Assembly (NCBI GenBank): GCA_047611425.1
Contig: JBLFWJ010000013.1
Coordinates: 1-32,382, forward strand
Reading direction: 5' to 3'
DNA from: JBLFWJ01 sp047611425
GTDB lineage: Bacteria > Bacteroidota > Bacteroidia > UBA10329
DNA length: 32,382 nt
The position numbers and the translations under genes were made by a program. The notes under the pieces were generated by a model, which worked only from the letters and a program-made list of their open reading frames with translations, was not told the origin of the DNA and made no database searches. Of the stretch, positions 23,736 to 32,332 are shown piece by piece (the first letter of the stretch is position 1; each line of letters starts with the position of its first letter).

Positions 23736-26201
23736 ATGCAACGGAAATCAAAATTCATTTGGATCGCCATCGTTTTATTCATGGCAAGCAGTGGTTTCGT
23801 AAATGGCCAAACGGTTAATATTGTCAGCGGAAGCCCCCAAGCTCCAGGAACAAGTTCGTTTGGTTTGGTTCTGTCAGACCCATCCGGAGGCGTAAACTTC
23901 AATTTCCAAGGTGCCTACGATGTTTATACTGGCGCGATTAACGCAGGCTCCACTACCTATTATACAGGATTTACTACCCCTTACAGCTACGGTGGTGGTG
24001 ATATGAATTTAGGAGTGTCTCAGGGAGTTGCTCCAACTGCGGCTCCTGGATTGTATGACTTTCAGCTTCAAAAAACGAATAATGGTGGGGGTACTTGGAA
24101 TTGCTCCAGCTGTTTTGAAATTAGTTGTCCTACACCAACAAGCCTTAGTGCATCAAGCATCGCAACTACAACAGCCAACCTCAGCTGGGTAGGCAGCGTT
24201 TATGCCACGTCTCATGAGATTGAATACGGTCCAACCGGATTTAGTTTAGGTACTGGAGTCATGACTACTTCCGGAACCAATTCAACTTCAATATCAGGAC
24301 TAACCCCAGGCACCAATTACCAGTTTTATGTAAGAACCGTTTGTGGCCCGGGTGATTTTAGTGCTTGGGTTAGTAATAGCTTCTCAACAGCTGCGTCATG
24401 TCCTGCGCCTTTGGTATTGTCTACTTTATTAGTTACTTCCTCTACCGCCACCCTTGCATGGGTAGAGGCTGGAAGTGCTTCTTCTTGGGAAATTGAATAT
24501 GGTACTCAAGGCTTTGGTTTAGGCAACGGAACTTCGATAATCACAGGGTCAAATCCTCATTTAGTTTCAGGGCTGTCAGTTCAATCCAATTATCAATACT
24601 ATGTGCGGTCAATCTGTTCTGTAGGCGATTCAAGTACGTGGACTGGTCCTTTTGGCTTTTCAACTAATCAGTTGCTTAATGTGGAATCTGGTAGCCCGCA
24701 ACTAAACAGTGTAAGCTCATTCGGTCTGGTAATTTCCGATCCTTCGGCCCAAAACTTCTTTTTAGCAGGGTCATCAACTACATACTCCGCAACAATAAAT
24801 GATGGTTCGGCAACTTATTTCAACGGGTTTACAGACGGCTACTCATACGGTGGTGGTAATATGAGCTTGAACATGTCGCAAGGTGGCGGTGTTCCAACCG
24901 CTGGTCTTTACAATGTCAGTCTTGTGAAAAATGGTAATGGTAATTCTTGGAGTTGTGTTGATTGCTTTGAGTTCTTCAGCCCTGCGCCAAATGATGCGTG
25001 TAGCGGAGCGATATCAATTGCAGTAGCTGATGACACAACTATCGTTGCAAACGGTTTGACTCAGGATGGGCCAGATGCAAACTGCAGTAGTTCTTCCGGT
25101 GCCGATGATGATGCTTGGTATGTTTTTGTAGGAACAGGTACTCCTGTAGAAATTCATGGTTCTGTTCAAGGTGGGAGTGCAGATTTCGTTCTAGAGGTTT
25201 GGGACGGTTGTCCTTCCAGTGGGGGTACTCTAGTTGGTTGCGATGATGATTCAAATAATCCTCCTTTCGGTTTAATGCCCTTAATTCAAATGTGCACCGA
25301 AGCTGGTTCTCAATATTATTTAAGAATATTTGAATGGAACACCACCGCAACCTTAGGGACCGACCAAATGGGCCTTACGGTTAAGGAGGTTAGGCCAGTA
25401 ATTACAGGAAACAGCAATGTCAGTAACCATGGTATGACCATCAATTTCACAGGTAGCCAAGATGGTGAAGCACAAGTTATTAGATATCACATGTTTGGTG
25501 ACAGTCCAAACTTTAGTTGGAAAAACCTTCCGTCTGGGGCTCAATCCGGATACGTGAATGGCCTTCAGCCGAACACTAGATATACATTTAGGGCAGGTAC
25601 TAGATGTGCCGGAGAAAATGCTACTTATGGAGATACGGCTACTTTCTGGACGCGCCCAATTACATGTCCGACACCTATTGCATCAAATACTGTACTTGGC
25701 AACTCAGCAATTTTAAGTTGGAACCTAACGGGAGCCAATTATTACAAAATCAGGTACCGATTGAACGGTGGTGCTTGGTCCTATGATCACAGAGGACAGC
25801 CTTTCCTAGAGTTGGAAAATTTGGTATCAGGAAATTATGAATGGCAGGTACGGTCCATCTGTTTAGATGGAGGAAATCAATCTTATAGTCCGCTAGATTC
25901 ATTTACTATTGCTCCAGAACGATTAGCTTCTGTTGAATCTGATATTGGTTTTGACTTTAACCTGTATCCAAACCCTACCAATGGCTTGGTCACAATTGAT
26001 TTTGCTAGCGAGGTAAACGAAAAAATCACTTTTAGTCTTACCGACCTAAGCGGCAAAACTGTTATGCGGAAAAGCTTCTCATCACAAAAAGGAGCAAATA
26101 AGGTTTCTTTTGAGTTGGGTGATTTTGAGTCTGGTATTTATCTCTCAACACTTTCCAATAGTAAAGGCATTAGCGAGCAGGTACTAGTGGTATTGAAGTA
26201 A
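23736..26201 (+). CDS. Large secreted fibronectin-III protein with T9SS sorting domain
   Basis: This 821-residue protein has a signal peptide cleaved near G24-Q25. The domains are: a repeat A (27-131), two fibronectin type III domains (about 133-218 and 221-310), a second repeat A (315-415), a pre-peptidase-like beta domain (about 418-550, beginning NDACSGAISI), two further FN3 domains (about 555-642 and 643-726), and a T9SS type A sorting domain (742-821, beginning FNLYPNPTNG). The two copies of A share SFGLV-SDPS, YxGFT and SYGGG-M motifs and end in a paired Cys (CSSC, CVDC). It is probably an adhesin or surface-exposed binding protein. No catalytic domain is visible. Confidence 0.8.
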   Translation: MQRKSKFIWIAIVLFMASSGFVNGQTVNIVSGSPQAPGTSSFGLVLSDPSGGVNFNFQGAYDVYTGAINAGSTTYYTGFTTPYSYGGGDMNLGVSQGVAPTAAPGLYDFQLQKTNNGGGTWNCSSCFEISCPTPTSLSASSIATTTANLSWVGSVYATSHEIEYGPTGFSLGTGVMTTSGTNSTSISGLTPGTNYQFYVRTVCGPGDFSAWVSNSFSTAASCPAPLVLSTLLVTSSTATLAWVEAGSASSWEIEYGTQGFGLGNGTSIITGSNPHLVSGLSVQSNYQYYVRSICSVGDSSTWTGPFGFSTNQLLNVESGSPQLNSVSSFGLVISDPSAQNFFLAGSSTTYSATINDGSATYFNGFTDGYSYGGGNMSLNMSQGGGVPTAGLYNVSLVKNGNGNSWSCVDCFEFFSPAPNDACSGAISIAVADDTTIVANGLTQDGPDANCSSSSGADDDAWYVFVGTGTPVEIHGSVQGGSADFVLEVWDGCPSSGGTLVGCDDDSNNPPFGLMPLIQMCTEAGSQYYLRIFEWNTTATLGTDQMGLTVKEVRPVITGNSNVSNHGMTINFTGSQDGEAQVIRYHMFGDSPNFSWKNLPSGAQSGYVNGLQPNTRYTFRAGTRCAGENATYGDTATFWTRPITCPTPIASNTVLGNSAILSWNLTGANYYKIRYRLNGGAWSYDHRGQPFLELENLVSGNYEWQVRSICLDGGNQSYSPLDSFTIAPERLASVESDIGFDFNLYPNPTNGLVTIDFASEVNEKITFSLTDLSGKTVMRKSFSSQKGANKVSFELGDFESGIYLSTLSNSKGISEQVLVVLK

Positions 26202-26223
26202 TCTTCATAAGCGTCTTTTCAAA

Positions 26224-26258
26224 GCCCCGCCCAGTATTCTGAGTGGGGCTTTTCTTTT
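26224..26258 (+). terminator. Rho-independent terminator after the FN3/T9SS gene
   Basis: GCCCC at 26224-26228 pairs with GGGGC at 26245-26249, with further partial pairing towards a TATTC loop. A T-rich tract (TTTTCTTTT) follows. Confidence 0.75.
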
Positions 26259-26328
26259 GGAGACGGAACGATTACAATAAATCGGGCCTACGACAGTTCA
26301 TTCCCTGCCCATGGCTTAATATTGTCTA

Positions 26329-28671
26329 ATGCATTTCAATCCCCAAATCTTGAAACGTACCATTCTTCCCCTTTTACTTATTACCATTTTACAATGGCCA
26401 ATGTTTGCGCAAGTTGCAATAGGTCAGTGGCGAGAACATCTACCTTACCGTCAAGGAATTAGCGTTGCATATGCAGGAAACAAAACATATTGTGCAACCG
26501 AGTCTGGGCTTTATTCAACCAATCACGAAGACAATTCTCTTGAGCGTTTATCCAAGATTAATGGATTATCTGACGTTGGGTTTTCATCGTTAGCGTACGA
26601 TAACAGCACGAACACCCTGGTAATTGCATACTCAAACACAAACGTTGATTTAATTCAAGACAACACGGTTTACAACCTGCCAGACATTAAAAACAAGCCT
26701 ATTCTTGGCAATAAAACCATCAACAATATTCATGTTGAAAATGGCCGGGCTTATTTAGCTTGTGGTTTTGGTATTGTGGTTCTTGACCTTCTTAAACAAG
26801 AGGTTGAGGATACTTATTATATAGGTGAAAACGGGGCCCAAGTGTTTGTTAATGATCTTGATATTAACGATGATTTCATTTTAGCGGCAACAAACGAAGG
26901 TCTTTATAAAGCTCAGTCCTCATCGGTCTTTTTAGCCAATTACCAAGAATGGAGCATAGACTCAACTTTACCTATTGCCAACTACAATACGATTGCTGCA
27001 CTCGGTGATAAGGTTTTGATAAACCGAAAGGTCGAGGCACACGATACACTCCTTTGGAAGGATTTTGGTCCGTGGAATTACTTTGACACGACTTCATATG
27101 CTACCGTGCGTTCATTAGAATCGATGAATGGTGCCTTTACCATTTCAAGCGATCGCGAGTTTGATGCTATAGACGTAAATTTTAATTCATACTGGCACGC
27201 GGGTTCGTATCCATCACTAAACCTAGGCTGTCGCCCTTCACAAATCGTTTTTGATCCAGACGGTTCTCTTTGGGTTGCCGATTTTGACGTTGGATTGGTA
27301 AAGGTTTCTGGAGATTATTACTGCGAGCATTTTGGAATAAACGGCCCTTACTCAATTGGTGCATCCGACATAAATGTTTGGGACAGTCGCCTTTTTGTCG
27401 CTTCTGGAAGCATTACTAGTTCGTGGGGTAACACATATAGCCTCTCCGGAGTGTTCCATTTTGAAAATGAGAGTTGGTCTCGAATTCACTCTGAAACAGT
27501 ACCAGAACTGGAGTTGTTTTATGATGCCGTAAGAGTGAAAGTAAATCCACAGGATAGTAGAATTAGCTATGCCACTACTTGGGGAACTGGGTTAGTTGAA
27601 TTATATGATGGCCTTCCTGTCGCAGTCCATAATGCACTTAATTCAATATTGTTGCCTACCCAAGGGTCGCAAAATGACGTTCGTTTAATAGGGATGGAAT
27701 TTGACCCAGATGGTAACCTTTGGATCAGTGGAAGTGAAACAGGAAGCGACCTACTCTATTGCAAAGCTGTAACTGGGCAGTGGCACAGCTATAACTTTGC
27801 TTTGGTCGCACCCACTTTCAGCACATTCGGTGATTTGGTTATTGACGGCATTGGACAGAAATGGATAATTGGACATCGGGGTGTAGGTCTAATCGTATTC
27901 AATGATGGAGGAACGCTTGACAACACTGGTGACGACCAAATAACAAAATTAACCCAAAGCCTTGGAAACGGAAACTTGGCTAGCAACGATATTAATGCAA
28001 TTGCAAAAGATCTTGACGGAGAAATTTGGGTTGGTACAACCAACGGAATCTCGGTATTCTATGCCCCCGAATCTGTATTTGAAGGTGGTGATTTTGATTC
28101 TCAACAAATTCTTGTTGAACAGGACGGGTACGTCCAGCATCTTCTTGAAAACGAAACAGTAACAGACATTGCGATAGATGGTGCTAATCAGAAATGGATT
28201 GGAACTTCAGGGGCCGGAATATTTTTAATGTCGGATGACGGCACAGAAGAAATTCACCATTTCACCTCAGAAAACAGCCCGTTATTTTCAGATGCAATTG
28301 TGAGCATTGCCGTTGACCACCTTACAGGCGAGGTTTTCATTGGTACTGATAAAGGAATTATGTCCTACCGTGGATCAGCCACATATGGAGGAACCTCAAC
28401 TGACGACTACGATGTTGTCGCTTTCCCAAACCCGGTAGAACCAAACTATCAGGGGCCAATTGCTATCAGAGGTCTTGTTCGAGATTCCGACATTAAAATT
28501 GCTGATGTAGCTGGAAACGTGGTTTACGCAACTTCTGCGGAAGGCGGTACCGCTGTTTGGAACGGAAACAATCCAAGCGGAATTAGAGCCAAGTCCGGTG
28601 TTTATTTGGTCTTTGCTTCTAACGAAGATGGCAAAGAGGCTTTGGTTACCAAGATCTTGTTGATGAATTGA
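26329..28671 (+). CDS. porZ: PorZ-like T9SS surface protein
   Basis: This 780-residue protein has a signal peptide (cleavage near A27). It opens with AIGQWREHLPYRQG, the characteristic start of mature PorZ. Residues about 30-690 form two beta-propeller-type blocks with many two-component-regulator-propeller repeats (such as GLYS, GLYKA, DGSLWVAD, GNLWISG, GEIWVGTTNGISV and NQKWIGT). A T9SS-like C-terminal domain follows (692-780, PNPV at 700-703, GVYLVFA). In Porphyromonas gingivalis, PorZ is part of the attachment complex and delivers anionic LPS to the sortase PorU. The gene is 3 bases upstream of recO, an arrangement I recall as common in Bacteroidota. A TAATATTG motif at 26317-26324 may be its -7 element. 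Confidence 0.85.
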   Translation: MHFNPQILKRTILPLLLITILQWPMFAQVAIGQWREHLPYRQGISVAYAGNKTYCATESGLYSTNHEDNSLERLSKINGLSDVGFSSLAYDNSTNTLVIAYSNTNVDLIQDNTVYNLPDIKNKPILGNKTINNIHVENGRAYLACGFGIVVLDLLKQEVEDTYYIGENGAQVFVNDLDINDDFILAATNEGLYKAQSSSVFLANYQEWSIDSTLPIANYNTIAALGDKVLINRKVEAHDTLLWKDFGPWNYFDTTSYATVRSLESMNGAFTISSDREFDAIDVNFNSYWHAGSYPSLNLGCRPSQIVFDPDGSLWVADFDVGLVKVSGDYYCEHFGINGPYSIGASDINVWDSRLFVASGSITSSWGNTYSLSGVFHFENESWSRIHSETVPELELFYDAVRVKVNPQDSRISYATTWGTGLVELYDGLPVAVHNALNSILLPTQGSQNDVRLIGMEFDPDGNLWISGSETGSDLLYCKAVTGQWHSYNFALVAPTFSTFGDLVIDGIGQKWIIGHRGVGLIVFNDGGTLDNTGDDQITKLTQSLGNGNLASNDINAIAKDLDGEIWVGTTNGISVFYAPESVFEGGDFDSQQILVEQDGYVQHLLENETVTDIAIDGANQKWIGTSGAGIFLMSDDGTEEIHHFTSENSPLFSDAIVSIAVDHLTGEVFIGTDKGIMSYRGSATYGGTSTDDYDVVAFPNPVEPNYQGPIAIRGLVRDSDIKIADVAGNVVYATSAEGGTAVWNGNNPSGIRAKSGVYLVFASNEDGKEALVTKILLMN

Positions 28672-28674
28672 GCC

Positions 28675-29400
28675 ATGTTGGTCTCAACAAAAGCCATCTT
28701 ACTCCATTCTCTTAAGTATTCCGACAACAGTGTAATTGCCAAGGTTTACACCGAATCGCACGGCATGTTGCCGTTTATGGTGAATGTTGGCAAAGGCAAA
28801 CGGTCTGCAAGCAAAGCCGTTCTACTTCAACCATTAACCTTGCTAGAAATTGGGTTCAACCCCGAAAGCAAAGGAGGCATCAAACGCCCAAGCAGTTTGG
28901 AGCGGGCAGAAATGACCATGTCAATCACAATTGACACAATCAAAACCACGCTTGCCTTATTTATGGCAGAGATGGTTTTAAAGAGCATTCAGGAGGAGGA
29001 GCGAAATGCTTCTTTGTTCAATTTCCTTTGGCGAGCGGTCCAGTCTCTCAATTTGGATGATCAATCCTTATCCAATTTTCATCTCAAATTCTTGATTGAG
29101 CTTTCTGGGCACCTTGGGTTCTATCCTGACGGAGCATCCTACACTTCGGGCTCCTTATTCAACCTTATTGAAGGCCGTTACGATTTGGGCGCTAAGTTGA
29201 GTCAACATTATTTGGACCCTGAAACTAGCGATTTACTAAACGACCTGGTTCAGGCTTCCTTTTCTAATCATCACTCTATAGAGATGACTACTCGGGACCG
29301 AAGAACCCTTCTCAGCTCGCTGATAGACTACTACCGACTGCATTTAGATGGAATGAAGGAAATCAAGAGTCACCAAATATTGCAAGAGGTCTTGGCCTAA
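28675..29400 (+). CDS. recO: DNA repair protein RecO
   Basis: This 241-residue protein matches RecO. The N-terminal OB-fold (1-80) begins with the family pattern STKAILLHSLKYSDNSVIAKVYT, here split as STKAILLHSLKYSD and VIAKVYTESHG. A helical domain follows, with the F-L-x-x-LG-x-xP pattern in FLIELSGHLGFYPDG. Gram-negative type: no zinc-finger cysteines are present, as in many Bacteroidota. RecO binds ssDNA and SSB and loads RecA with RecR. It is probably co-transcribed with porZ (3-base gap) and ends at a strong bidirectional terminator about 190 bases downstream. Confidence 0.9.
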   Translation: MLVSTKAILLHSLKYSDNSVIAKVYTESHGMLPFMVNVGKGKRSASKAVLLQPLTLLEIGFNPESKGGIKRPSSLERAEMTMSITIDTIKTTLALFMAEMVLKSIQEEERNASLFNFLWRAVQSLNLDDQSLSNFHLKFLIELSGHLGFYPDGASYTSGSLFNLIEGRYDLGAKLSQHYLDPETSDLLNDLVQASFSNHHSIEMTTRDRRTLLSSLIDYYRLHLDGMKEIKSHQILQEVLA

Positions 29401-29583
29401 TCACACCTTCCTGTTCTCGATAAGCCCTGAACGCTTGTTTGCAACTTTGCTCATCAAGGTAATGTTCCATAAATTCATCGTAAATAGGTTTTTGTTCACC
29501 GCTAAAATCTGATCTAACACCATAATTTATTTACGCTTTGGGTATGTTTACAGACAAGCATTAAACAGACTACCGAGGAAACG

Positions 29584-29622
29584 AAAAAAGCCAGACCACT
29601 GAATTGTGGTCTGGCTTTTTTT
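29584..29622. terminator. Bidirectional rho-independent terminator
   Basis: A perfect 10-bp stem (GCCAGACCAC at 29590-29599, GTGGTCTGGC at 29606-29615) has a 6-base loop. It has an A tract before it and seven T after it. It can end transcripts from recO on the plus strand and, in the other direction, from the lipoprotein gene. Confidence 0.9.
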
Positions 29623-29638
29623 AAACGAGCTTTCTAAA

Positions 29639-30070
29639 TTAATCGAGCGAAACGGGTTCTGTTGATCTTGGAATTGACGTCATCCACACTTTCATCTTAG
29701 TACTTTCTTCGGTTTTCTTCTCATATACCAACAGGTTTTCTGTCGACTCAATAATATCGTAGTCTATGCATTCTCTCACGCCCCCCTCCATCAGACTTAT
29801 TGTCTCACTTCTTGCACGATAATTCCAATTTCCCTCAACCGCCTTTCCATTCTCGAGACATTCGAACAGCTTCCCGCTTTTTAATTGCAGGTAATTGGAT
29901 TCCTCCTGTTCCGTTAGCTCAGCTTCAAGTCCATCAATCTCGTATTTCTGTAGGTACCATATTCCTTCCAAGCTTTCCATCTTTTCCTGTTTGTTTCCAA
30001 AAGGATGATGTTTATCGCAGGCCACGAATGTTACCAATAGCAACAGGACACTAATCTTCAATAATTTCAT
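29639..30070 (-). CDS. Small lipoprotein, lipocalin-like
   Basis: This 143-residue protein has a lipoprotein signal peptide with lipobox FVAC and the lipidated Cys at 18. The mature part begins with a short polar linker and then GIWYLQKYEIDG, the first strand of the lipocalin-like domain common in Bacteroidota lipoproteins. The pattern EGNWNYRARSETISL matches the third or fourth strand. The ligand is unknown. It is convergent with recO across the bidirectional terminator and divergent from the TetR gene, about 140 bases away. Confidence 0.75.
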   Translation of the reverse strand: MKLLKISVLLLLVTFVACDKHHPFGNKQEKMESLEGIWYLQKYEIDGLEAELTEQEESNYLQLKSGKLFECLENGKAVEGNWNYRARSETISLMEGGVRECIDYDIIESTENLLVYEKKTEESTKMKVWMTSIPRSTEPVSLD

Positions 30071-30188
30071 CTGAACTTGAATTGCGTTTAGAACGAAGGT
30101 AATAGGATTCTCGAAAAGTCATTTTAACAAAGAATTTGGTGCGAATTAATCCAATCGTACCTCCAGTTAGAACAGATTGCTTTCCTTC

Positions 30189-30210
30189 GCGGAGTGAACG
30201 CTCACTCCGC
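30189..30210. promoter_or_regulatory. Palindromic operator abutting the tetR start
   Basis: The 9-base arms GCGGAGTGA (30189-30197) and TCACTCCGC (30202-30210) are perfectly inverted around a 4-base centre (ACGC). The palindrome ends at the base just before the ATG at 30211. Size and symmetry are typical of TetR-family operators. The likely role is autoregulation of the TetR gene and the genes behind it. Confidence 0.7.
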
Positions 30211-30795
30211 ATGCTAACAGCCGAAATACCAGAGAAGAAAAAGGACCTGATGGAAGCCACTTTAAAGTTGGTTTCCTCTCATGGTTTAGAAGGTGTATCC
30301 ACCGCCCTCATTGCGAAAGAGGCAAGTGTGGGTATGGGAACACTTTACCGATATTTCGAGAGTAAGGAAGAGCTGTTGCGTTCCGTTTTCGAATCGCTTA
30401 GACAGGAGATGTTACTGGTAGTTATGGACGGAATCGGCCGCAGTGAAGCGTCCATTTTCGAGCAATTCAAGAGCATCGTTAAGAGTTTAGCCAATTACTA
30501 CATCGAGCATCGATTGGAATTTCAATTCTTACAGAAGTACTCCGATTCTTCCTACATGAAGGATTCTTACTTGGATGAAAGTGCCATCATTTTGGATCCT
30601 ATATCGAGTATTCTAAGTTCAGGTGGAGATGATTTCAAGTTCCTCGATTTACCTGTTGAAATGATTTTCGCCATGATTTACGGCCCCATGATTTTCACAC
30701 TTCAGCTCGCTCATTTAGACAGAATTGAGTTAACCGAAGACCGATTAAATACAATTATTCAGTCCATCTGGACCTCCATCACCCAACCTAGATAA
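30211..30795 (+). CDS. TetR/AcrR-family transcriptional regulator
   Basis: This 194-residue regulator has the TetR helix-turn-helix at about 28-50 (VSTALIAKEASVGMGTLYRYF), shown here in parts as VSTALIAKEASVG and MGTLYRYF. It is followed by the SKEELLRSVFE helix and a ligand-binding helical domain. The start at 30211 is preferred over one 75 bases upstream. It gives the standard family length and leaves the palindrome at 30189-30210 upstream of the coding region. It is 12 bases ahead of the 455-residue gene and so probably the first gene of an operon that leads into the polyketide synthase. Confidence 0.85.
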   Translation: MLTAEIPEKKKDLMEATLKLVSSHGLEGVSTALIAKEASVGMGTLYRYFESKEELLRSVFESLRQEMLLVVMDGIGRSEASIFEQFKSIVKSLANYYIEHRLEFQFLQKYSDSSYMKDSYLDESAIILDPISSILSSGGDDFKFLDLPVEMIFAMIYGPMIFTLQLAHLDRIELTEDRLNTIIQSIWTSITQPR

Positions 30796-30807
30796 GACTA
30801 AACCTAC

Positions 30808-32175
30808 ATGGAATCAACCATCACAGAAAAGCAAAATCCTGCCACAATTGTTGCGGAGGAAGGAAAGCGACTTCATCATTCCATCAGAAATGGAAAAGTG
30901 GATATCAACGGCAAATTCACATTCGATGTATCAACTTCACAGTTGAGCACAGCAGCTAAGTTTAAGGATGACTTGCTTTTGTTCTCGTTTCCAATTGAGT
31001 TTTTGAGTAACATCGCTGAGGTGTTAAAGCACTTCAACCTGAAGCCAGATTACGAGTACTTCATGGATGAATGCAAGGAAACCATTGCGGTTGCCGAGAA
31101 TCATCAAAACGAAAAGGGTGGTGGTAAAATGAGCTTCCAAAGCTTCTTTCACAACATCCCTGAATCTGTGATTTCTGTGAATCCAAGAGCATTGATTGTC
31201 TTGGCGGTTAATCCAGATGCAGATCCAATTACCTCATCAGAGCCCGTTGGATACCACGTTGCCGGTTACATCCACGCCAACCTTTTTGATTTTACCCCAC
31301 ATGAGGATAAGACCAATGTTGAGACAGGATTCTATTACAACATCCTACGTGTAAGCGATAAGAAAGTCGAGGGTCGAAGAGTGTACAGAAGGATGTCAGT
31401 CTTCTCGCTGATGTTCGCCATTATGAATGACTTAGTTGAAATTCACGGAGTGAATTACGGCTACGCATGCATGGGCAAGGAGAACTTGAGCATCAAGCGT
31501 GCACTTCATCGCAACGCTACCGATAACAACCGTTTTTATGAACGCCTTCCGTTCACGGTTTTCTCCAAGATCAACATGATCTATGGAAGTAAAAGCCAGA
31601 GCAAAAAATTGGTGGACATCACCAATAATGAGGAGAAATTGAAGGAGATGTACGAGATGGTAAAGGCACGAATGGGCACTTACTTATTCTTCCACTATGT
31701 CACTTGGGATGAGTTCAAAGACATGATTGTGAAAATGGTTGAGTACTCAAAAACGAGTGGCGTGTACATGATTCCAAAAGCTGACGGAAGCATCGCTGCA
31801 GCAACCATCGCCATGAACTGGGGAGAGTTTTTCGAATTCCAGATTCAGAATCCGAAAGGCATTTTCAAGCTAATTCAGAAATCAAGAGTGATGGAGAGTT
31901 TTCTGCGCTTTTTGATGGGTGTTGGCGAGCCAAAAGAATTCTCAAAACTGATGAAAGGGTTGAGCTACAAGTACCACAAAGAGCATGGCGTTGGAGTAAC
32001 GTTTCTCCCAACATTCAAAGGTGATCCGTATTACAAAATCAGCAAAAGTTTGCTCAGCGATGAGTACATGAATTTCGTCATCTGTAGAGATCTAAAAGAG
32101 CTAGATAAATTCAAAAAGCAGTCGGCTGGCGCTGACGGAAATACACGAATGTTCCTTGATGTGCCAATCACATAA
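30808..32175 (+). CDS. Uncharacterised 455-residue protein, possible tandem GNAT-like fold
   Basis: I do not recognise a named family. There is no signal peptide or membrane segment. Residues about 120-280 read like a GNAT domain: a strand VGYHVAGYIHA, a strand FYYNILRVS, a basic turn RRVYRRMS before a helix, then VNYGYACMGKENLSIK. The C-terminal half (about 315-440) repeats this pattern more weakly (GSIAAATIAMNW, GVGVTFLPTFKG, EYMNFVIC). The tandem-GNAT idea is inference. The gene follows tetR by 12 bases and precedes the PKS gene, so an acyl-transfer or lipid-release step for the PKS product is possible. Confidence 0.5.
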   Translation: MESTITEKQNPATIVAEEGKRLHHSIRNGKVDINGKFTFDVSTSQLSTAAKFKDDLLLFSFPIEFLSNIAEVLKHFNLKPDYEYFMDECKETIAVAENHQNEKGGGKMSFQSFFHNIPESVISVNPRALIVLAVNPDADPITSSEPVGYHVAGYIHANLFDFTPHEDKTNVETGFYYNILRVSDKKVEGRRVYRRMSVFSLMFAIMNDLVEIHGVNYGYACMGKENLSIKRALHRNATDNNRFYERLPFTVFSKINMIYGSKSQSKKLVDITNNEEKLKEMYEMVKARMGTYLFFHYVTWDEFKDMIVKMVEYSKTSGVYMIPKADGSIAAATIAMNWGEFFEFQIQNPKGIFKLIQKSRVMESFLRFLMGVGEPKEFSKLMKGLSYKYHKEHGVGVTFLPTFKGDPYYKISKSLLSDEYMNFVICRDLKELDKFKKQSAGADGNTRMFLDVPIT

Positions 32176-32176
32176 A

Positions 32177-32322
32177 ATAGAACACAGATAAAACTGATAG
32201 GACTGATTTCAATGATAAAAACATCAGTCTAATAAAATCAACTAACGATAGAATAAGAACCACGGATTGACTTGAAGAATTGATCATGAGAATCTTTTTA
32301 ACCAGTTCAATCTGCGTCCTAT
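32177..32322. repeat. Degenerate inverted repeat ahead of the PKS gene
   Basis: The 22-base arms at 32177-32198 and 32301-32322 match in inverted orientation at 17 positions, with most differences being transitions. A further related motif (GAACCACGGATTGACTTG) lies between them in direct orientation. AT-rich copies of the ACAGAT/ACGGATT type are known as dispersed repeats in Bacteroidota genomes. This stretch fills the 157-base gap between the two genes. Confidence 0.5.
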
Positions 32323-32332
32323 AAAAACAAAC

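Noticed and set aside
30136..30210. Upstream start for the TetR gene
   Set aside because: It would place the palindromic operator inside the coding region and add an N-terminus rich in Pro and Arg that TetR proteins do not have.
32286..32324. A 12-codon open frame ahead of the PKS gene
   Set aside because: It is very short, overlaps the degenerate repeat and shows no regulatory-leader features.
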